DNA from: Bacillaceae bacterium
GTDB lineage: Bacteria; Bacillota; Bacilli; Bacillales; Amphibacillaceae
Direction: 5' to 3'
Assembly (NCBI GenBank): GCA_030152985.1
Contig: JASLIE010000226.1
Coordinates: 1-8,933, forward strand
DNA length: 8,933 bases
Within the stretch, counting starts at the first letter, position 1. The number at the start of each line of letters is the position of its first letter. The notes beneath the pieces were generated by a model, which saw only the letters and a program-made list of their open reading frames with translations, did no database searches and was not told where the DNA came from. This document shows positions 6,722 to 8,933 of this stretch, one piece after another. Both the position numbers and the translations under genes were made by a program.

Positions 6722-7716
6722 CAAAAGTAGTTAAACATAATTTATATGAAACGATTATTTTATGTTATGGAAAAGAAGCTGTCCATTTAAATATTATTAC
6801 GGGGTACTGTTCTCCTAGTTTTGTCGAAAAAGTAGTGAGTGACTTGCCCCATCTCAGTATGGATCTCTATATAGGAATGTCACAAGAAGGAATTCCTCGA
6901 AACTCTCATGATGCTTATGTCAAGTTAACTAAAAATGAAAAGGTGAATATTTTTTATCAAGATAAGGGATATTCACCTACACATATTAAACTTCTAGAAT
7001 TTACATACCAAAAATCTTCTAAAGTATCATTTATCGGATCATCTAATTTTACTGAGAATGGATTCATTCATAATCGAGAATTGATGATTATAACAAAAGA
7101 AGACGTAAGCTCTATTTTTGAAGAACAAAAAGAATATTCACTTATTTGTACATTGCCGAATATCGAAGAGTATGTACCAATTGTAATAAATAAAGTGGAT
7201 TTTGATGTACTGACAACTAATGAATTAGATTCTGGTTCAAGCAATGAGCTCATTGTAACCGAAGAATTTTTGAAAGATTTTAAAGTAACGATGTCATTAC
7301 TAAAAGATTCAGCAAATTGGCGGTGGTTCGACAATATTCAGATTAATTTAGTTTTACCAATAGAACAAGATCGATACTATAAAAAGAGTGGTCTTAATGC
7401 AAAATTTTTGGATGGTCAACAAGCTTACATAAAAGAAGGGAATTCTAGATTTCGATTTTCTAAATTTTTCCCAACTGATTGTGAGTTCACGATATACACG
7501 GATGATGGGTATAAGTTTCAAGCCCAGTTACGAGGAAACTTTAGCAGGGAGTTGCATTTTAAAGATGTGGATATTCATAGGTATTTTCTATATAGATTAA
7601 AATTAAAGGAGAATACAGTGATTACTTATCATCATTTAAAGGAGTATGGTCGAACAAGTGTAAATTTTTTCAAATACAAAAAGAATACATTTATCATGGA
7701 CTTTTTATTAGATTGA
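6718..7716 (+). CDS. PLD-fold restriction endonuclease, NgoFVII type
   Basis: A 332-residue protein with an N-terminal phospholipase-D-like nuclease half. It has HIK (H89, K91) followed by GSSNFTENGF (107-116) and E121, the single HxK...GSxN arrangement of NgoFVII- and BfiI-like enzymes. The Asp of a canonical HxKx4D motif is Thr96. With one active-site half per chain it probably cuts as a homodimer, and without a metal ion, as known for BfiI. Residues about 195-332, starting at NWRWFDNIQINLVLP (200-214), are beta-rich and fit the B3-like DNA-binding domain found in this class, which would supply site recognition. The ATG overlaps the upstream stop (ATGA), with a purine-rich GGGAAGAGAG (6705-6714) as a modest ribosome binding site. 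The methyltransferase follows after 24 bp, as in a restriction-modification pair. The recognition site cannot be read from the sequence. Confidence 0.85.
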   Translation: MTKVVKHNLYETIILCYGKEAVHLNIITGYCSPSFVEKVVSDLPHLSMDLYIGMSQEGIPRNSHDAYVKLTKNEKVNIFYQDKGYSPTHIKLLEFTYQKSSKVSFIGSSNFTENGFIHNRELMIITKEDVSSIFEEQKEYSLICTLPNIEEYVPIVINKVDFDVLTTNELDSGSSNELIVTEEFLKDFKVTMSLLKDSANWRWFDNIQINLVLPIEQDRYYKKSGLNAKFLDGQQAYIKEGNSRFRFSKFFPTDCEFTIYTDDGYKFQAQLRGNFSRELHFKDVDIHRYFLYRLKLKENTVITYHHLKEYGRTSVNFFKYKKNTFIMDFLLD

Positions 7717-7727
7717 GGAGTATTTGT

Positions 7728-7734
7728 AGGAGGT
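7728..7734 (+). promoter_or_regulatory. ribosome binding site of the methyltransferase gene
   Basis: AGGAGGT ends 6 nt before the GTG at 7741, close to ideal. It is stronger than the site before the nuclease gene, so the methyltransferase may be made in larger amounts from the same transcript. No hairpin or terminator is seen in the 24-bp gap. Confidence 0.75.
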
Positions 7735-7740
7735 ACGTTT

Positions 7741-8933
7741 GTGTTAAAGATTGTAGAAGCTTTTAGTGGCATAGGTAGCCAAGTACAGGCATTGAAGAAT
7801 GCTGCAATTGACCATGAAGTTAAGGCAATCGTGGAATGGGAAATTAGTGCGGTCTATGCTTATGATTTAATTCATAACGGCTATCAAGATTTATCGATAT
7901 ATCGACATCACACAAAAGAATCTATAATTGATTTTTTATTACAATTTAATTTGTCGAGTGACGGGAGTAAACCGTTAACAGAGCGTGCCTTATCAGCACT
8001 AAATTTATTACAGTTAAAGGGCATTGCTCATGCGATTGAACGAACAAATAATCTAGTTGACATTACAGCTGTTCATGCAGAAGAGCTACCAGACACGGAC
8101 ATATTAACGTATTCGTTTCCGTGTCAAGATTTATCTGTAAGTGGTCATTGGCATTGTAATACAGGTGGGATAGATCGAGATGCAAATAACCGTTCAACAT
8201 TACTGTGGGAAATTGAACGATTATTGATAGAATATAAAGAATCAGATAAAGAGTTACCAAGGTTTTTAGTAATGGAGAATGTAAGCAATATATTATCAGA
8301 AAAACATATTGATAACTTTAACGAATGGCAAAAGTTTTTAGAAGGACTAGGCTATTATAATAAAATCTACACATTAGATGCGAGAAATTTCGGGATACCG
8401 CAGTCGAGAATACGAACTTATATGATTAGTGTTCTAACAGACACTGATGAACAAAGAAGTGAAGTAGAATCTTACTTTTTTTTGAATGATTTGGAAAGAG
8501 TATCTTATGCACCTGAAGAAATGAGACCATTAGGAGAATTTTTACGCCTCGATTATTCAAACAAAATTTATAAAAATGAAGCTATTGAGAGTACACCGAC
8601 ATTTACTCCTTCAAGAGAAAAAATATATTTAAATAATAAGATATTGGCTAGAGGAACAACCCCACTGAATCACGAATACGCTCGTACTGTTACTACAAAG
8701 CAAGATCGTCATCCTAATTCGGGAATTATTATATATGAAGATGAGTTTTTAACAGAACGAAATAAAAAGTATAGAAATTTAACGCCTAGAGAATGTTTTT
8801 TGTTAATGGGTTTTGAGGAAGAAAGCTTCGATAAGTTAGTTGAACCAAATGAAATAGAATTAACTAAAAAGATTTTACCAAACTCTAAACTCATTAAATT
8901 AGCAGGGAACAGTATAGTTGTTCAGGTTTTAGA
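7741..8933 (+). CDS. DNA (cytosine-5) methyltransferase, 3' end cut by the window
   Basis: Transfers a methyl group from S-adenosylmethionine to carbon 5 of cytosine in a specific site, presumably protecting host DNA from the adjacent nuclease. The 397 codons visible contain all key motifs in order: I FSGIGSQ (8-14, SAM binding), IV SFPCQDLS (125-132, catalytic Cys128), VI ENV (179-181), VIII QSRIRTY (221-227), IX RNLTPRECFLLMGF (345-358) and X AGNSI (388-392). The target-recognition region is about 228-344 and includes RTVTTKQDRHPNSG (315-328), with the T-V pair typical of such regions. Only a few C-terminal residues should be missing. The GTG start is fixed by motif I at residue 8 and the strong ribosome binding site. 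Pipelines often label such genes dcm, but the E. coli specificity should not be assumed. Confidence 0.95.
   Translation, partial: MLKIVEAFSGIGSQVQALKNAAIDHEVKAIVEWEISAVYAYDLIHNGYQDLSIYRHHTKESIIDFLLQFNLSSDGSKPLTERALSALNLLQLKGIAHAIERTNNLVDITAVHAEELPDTDILTYSFPCQDLSVSGHWHCNTGGIDRDANNRSTLLWEIERLLIEYKESDKELPRFLVMENVSNILSEKHIDNFNEWQKFLEGLGYYNKIYTLDARNFGIPQSRIRTYMISVLTDTDEQRSEVESYFFLNDLERVSYAPEEMRPLGEFLRLDYSNKIYKNEAIESTPTFTPSREKIYLNNKILARGTTPLNHEYARTVTTKQDRHPNSGIIIYEDEFLTERNKKYRNLTPRECFLLMGFEEESFDKLVEPNEIELTKKILPNSKLIKLAGNSIVVQVL

Noticed and set aside
7068..7334. Minus-strand open frame of 88 codons within the nuclease gene
   Set aside because: Low-complexity Ser-rich shadow of the plus-strand PLD gene.
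7500..7740. Internal promoter for the methyltransferase inside the nuclease gene
   Set aside because: AT-rich stretches give partial -10 matches, but no pair with a good -35 at 16-18 bp was found.
8063..8894. Minus-strand open frames within the methyltransferase gene
   Set aside because: The plus strand carries ordered methyltransferase motifs I to X across the same region, so these are shadows.
7741..8933. Predicting the methylated target (for example GCNGC-type sites as for NgoFVII)
   Set aside because: Specificity depends on the target-recognition region and cannot be read by eye. GCAGC, GCTGC and GCSGC sites all occur in the window, so site avoidance gives no clue.

Overview
The window is AT-rich (roughly one-third G+C by eye). 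It has strong AGGAGG-type ribosome binding sites, GTG as well as ATG starts, and sigma-A-like promoters with extended -10 elements. This points to a low-GC Firmicute, most likely in the Bacillales, but the sequence does not fix the species. There are no tRNA or rRNA genes, insertion sequences, CRISPR arrays or clear prophage genes.

Layout: positions 1-33 hold the possible first eleven codons of a divergent minus-strand gene. Positions 34-272 are an AT-rich divergent control region. It carries a good plus-strand promoter (176-203), a minus-strand extended -10 (62-70), a perfect inverted repeat (120-136) and two inverted copies of a 16-bp element that contain the extended -10 sequence. From 273 to the right edge runs one tightly packed plus-strand cluster of six genes: (1) a Z1-type superfamily II helicase-like ATPase; (2) a MORC/MutL-like GHKL ATPase; (3) a 312-residue protein I cannot assign to a family; (4) a small tryptophan-rich DUF6339-like protein; (5) a phospholipase-D-fold endonuclease of the NgoFVII type with a probable B3-like DNA-binding half; (6) a C5-cytosine DNA methyltransferase that runs off the window just after motif X. 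The junctions are 1-bp overlap, 18 bp, 12 bp, 4-bp overlap and 24 bp, and I see no terminator between genes. The cluster is therefore probably one transcript with translational coupling.

Working model (inference): this is a multi-component restriction-modification-like defence operon. The methyltransferase marks self DNA. The PLD nuclease, guided by its C-terminal domain, would cut unmodified DNA at the same or an overlapping site. The Z1 motor and the GHKL clamp-like ATPase may add ATP-dependent translocation, DNA loading or signalling between sites, unlike a simple type II enzyme pair. Comparative genomics has linked MORC-like ATPases, Z1 helicases, PLD/NgoFVII-type nucleases and DNA methylases in prokaryotic modification-restriction loci (I recall work from the Aravind group on MutL/MORC homologues), so the overall association is not new. 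The roles of proteins 3 and 4, the mechanism of the whole assembly and the control of restriction versus modification from the shared upstream region are the least understood parts.
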